Positions 51,470 to 52,650 of a stretch of 52,650 nucleotides of DNA are shown one piece after another. Source of the stretch: an uncultured Alphaproteobacteria bacterium (lineage in GTDB: Bacteria; Pseudomonadota; Alphaproteobacteria; CAAGCB01; CAG-977); assembly GCA_934277945.1 (NCBI GenBank), contig CAKQWA010000015.1:1-52650 (forward strand), given 5' to 3'. The notes under the pieces were generated by a model. That model had not been told where the DNA came from, did no database searches, and worked only from the letters and a program-made list of their open reading frames with translations. A program made the translations under genes and the position numbers. Positions within the stretch are counted from its first letter, which is position 1. Each line of letters starts with the position of its first letter.

Positions 51470-52507
51470 ATGGAAGATTTGAACAAACTTTTCGCCAGAA
51501 GATACAACGAACTGCCGTCCGACGACAAGTGCGTCGTCCCCGCGCGCATCGAGGGGAGCAAAAAGGAAGTCGGTCAGCTGGCGCACCTGATTAACGAAAT
51601 GTGCAAATCGCCCGCCGGCAGAGATGTCATTGAAACGGCTTTGAAAAACGACTTTACGTTCGTTTTCGACGCTTCCGAGCCCGACGCTTACGGCTATGCC
51701 GACCCCGAAAGCAAGATTTGCGCGATGAATCCGAATTTCAACGAGGCGGATTTGATTACGACCATGGCGCACGAACTGCGTCACGTTCATCAGTTTGAAT
51801 CGCCGATTACGGAAAAGTGCAATCCGTACGAAGCGGACACGAAAAGCAATCTGATGCTGTCCAAAATCATGGAAGCGGACGCGGAAGGCTACGGATGTCT
51901 GGTGTCGTGGCAACTCAAAGAGTTGGGCAAGCCGGCGGCGTGGAACACGTTTGCGCACGATTTCCCCGAAATCGCAAAGCCCTTTGAAAAGGCGATGGCG
52001 GAAAACGAAGGCAAAGCCGATCAGGTCGAAAAAGCCCGCACCGCCGCGTTTTACGGCTGGTTCGACAATACAGACCGCCGCGTCGGTTACGACGATTCGC
52101 ACGTCGATTTCTTAAAACAAATCGGACCGAAAAACATTGCCAAGAAACTGAAATCGTATCCGGTTGAAGACATGATGGCGCAGATTACCTGCGAACACGG
52201 CAAAAACTATTTCACCGACCCGTTCAAAGCGGTGGACGCCGAAAAATACGTCGCGGTCGACAGAACGACGAAAGCGCGTTTGGACATCTTCTTTAACGAA
52301 TACTACAAAAAAGGCGGCAAGCGCGATCATTCGCTGGACGTGATGCCCGTCATGAAAGCGTACCGCGCCGCGCCGGTTGCCAAATCGCAGGAAGCGAAAG
52401 CCGCCGCGATGAGCGTCAAGCAGGAACGCGCCGCCGAAAAAATCCGCTCCACGCGGGGCAAGCCCGCGTTGCTGATGGCGGCTAAAATGAAAAGCATGGG
52501 ACGCTGA
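51470..52507 (+). CDS. Putative zinc metallopeptidase, paralogue 3 of 3
   Basis: A 345-residue protein with HELRH at 101-105 and Glu135 in MEADAEGYGCL. It shares the core with paralogues 1 and 2 and resembles paralogue 1 in the ENEGKADQVEKARTAAFYGWFDN and RRVGYDDSHVDFLKQIGPK parts. The tail KSQEAKAAAMSVKQERA matches paralogue 2. AAAAGG lies nine bases before the ATG. Probably co-transcribed with paralogue 2 and closed by two terminators. No substrate, immunity or secretion gene is visible beside it. Confidence 0.75.
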   Translation: MEDLNKLFARRYNELPSDDKCVVPARIEGSKKEVGQLAHLINEMCKSPAGRDVIETALKNDFTFVFDASEPDAYGYADPESKICAMNPNFNEADLITTMAHELRHVHQFESPITEKCNPYEADTKSNLMLSKIMEADAEGYGCLVSWQLKELGKPAAWNTFAHDFPEIAKPFEKAMAENEGKADQVEKARTAAFYGWFDNTDRRVGYDDSHVDFLKQIGPKNIAKKLKSYPVEDMMAQITCEHGKNYFTDPFKAVDAEKYVAVDRTTKARLDIFFNEYYKKGGKRDHSLDVMPVMKAYRAAPVAKSQEAKAAAMSVKQERAAEKIRSTRGKPALLMAAKMKSMGR

Positions 52508-52530
52508 TTCCGGTTTCTTTTCAAATCAAT

Positions 52531-52564
52531 ATCCCCTCGGAAGCGATTTCGGGGGGATTTTTTT
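52531..52564 (+). terminator. Terminator after metallopeptidase paralogue 3
   Basis: ATCCCC / GGGGAT stem, then seven T residues. Confidence 0.82.
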
Positions 52565-52591
52565 ATTTCAGAGTGTTTTCGGCGCGATTTT

Positions 52592-52624
52592 TCCCCGTCA
52601 AAAGTCTTTTGCGGGGGATTTTTT
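52592..52624 (+). terminator. Second terminator-like hairpin
   Basis: CCCCG / CGGGG outer stem with an inner CAAA / TTTG stem, followed by six T residues. It looks like a second copy of the same type of GGGGGATTTTTT terminator. Confidence 0.7.
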
Positions 52625-52650
52625 ATGTCTTTTTTCGAGGAGCGTTTTGC
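52625..52650 (+). CDS. Possible start of a further gene (cut by window end)
   Basis: An ATG with GGGGGA seven bases upstream opens MSFFEERF before the window ends. The Shine-Dalgarno-like bases overlap the hairpin above, so this is only a possibility. Confidence 0.2.

Overview
The window looks like a piece of an alphaproteobacterial chromosome, by eye roughly 55% G+C. The clearest marker is a near full-length CtrA cell-cycle regulator divergent from a flagellar fliI-fliJ pair, with a TTAA-N7-TTAA CtrA-type box between them. Other support comes from the glyQ-glyS-ppdK and dnaX-ybaB-recR groupings, a short SRP RNA, a CcmFGHI-type cytochrome c assembly operon and GANTC sites in front of dnaA. 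I cannot name the genus. Coding density is very high, and the only gap above 300 bp lies at 25207-25595. I see no insertion sequences, prophage genes, tRNAs, rRNAs or CRISPR arrays.

Layout. 1-9300: a membrane PAS-GGDEF cyclase with a long repetitive acidic tail (cut by the window edge), an unknown membrane protein, priA, a small transaldolase, xerC, a MarC-family protein and a nitroreductase. 9300-12200: recR, ybaB and dnaX in one operon on the minus strand, preceded on the same strand by the SRP RNA with its own promoter. 12200-17200: fatty-acid genes fabD-fabG-acpP-fabF, then mltG with a histone-H1-like tail. 17200-23760: dnaA-dnaN-recF-gyrB in the classical order, with two DnaA boxes and three GANTC sites ahead of dnaA. 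23760-31350: a small unknown protein, an EamA transporter, and glyQ-glyS-ppdK on the minus strand. 31480-36700: a PD-(D/E)XK-like protein with a Tyr/Pro repeat linker, a TrmN6-like methyltransferase coupled to ctrA, and fliI-fliJ. 36700-39330: feoA-feoB-feoC ferrous iron uptake. 39460-43040: four overlapping cytochrome c maturation genes led by a CcmF-like protein that lacks the expected haem-binding motifs. 43040-47420: a HAD phosphatase, polA, yajQ and a cold-shock protein. 47600-52510: a TerB-like protein, infA, an unknown protein, and three tandem paralogous putative zinc metallopeptidases (HELRH motif).

Most of the window is core replication, repair, lipid and translation machinery. The least ordinary parts are the metallopeptidase trio with its shared C-terminal tail, the degenerate CcmF, the PD-(D/E)XK fusion, and the low-complexity tails on the GGDEF protein and MltG. 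Long ORFs opposite the real genes are codon-usage shadows and are not annotated.
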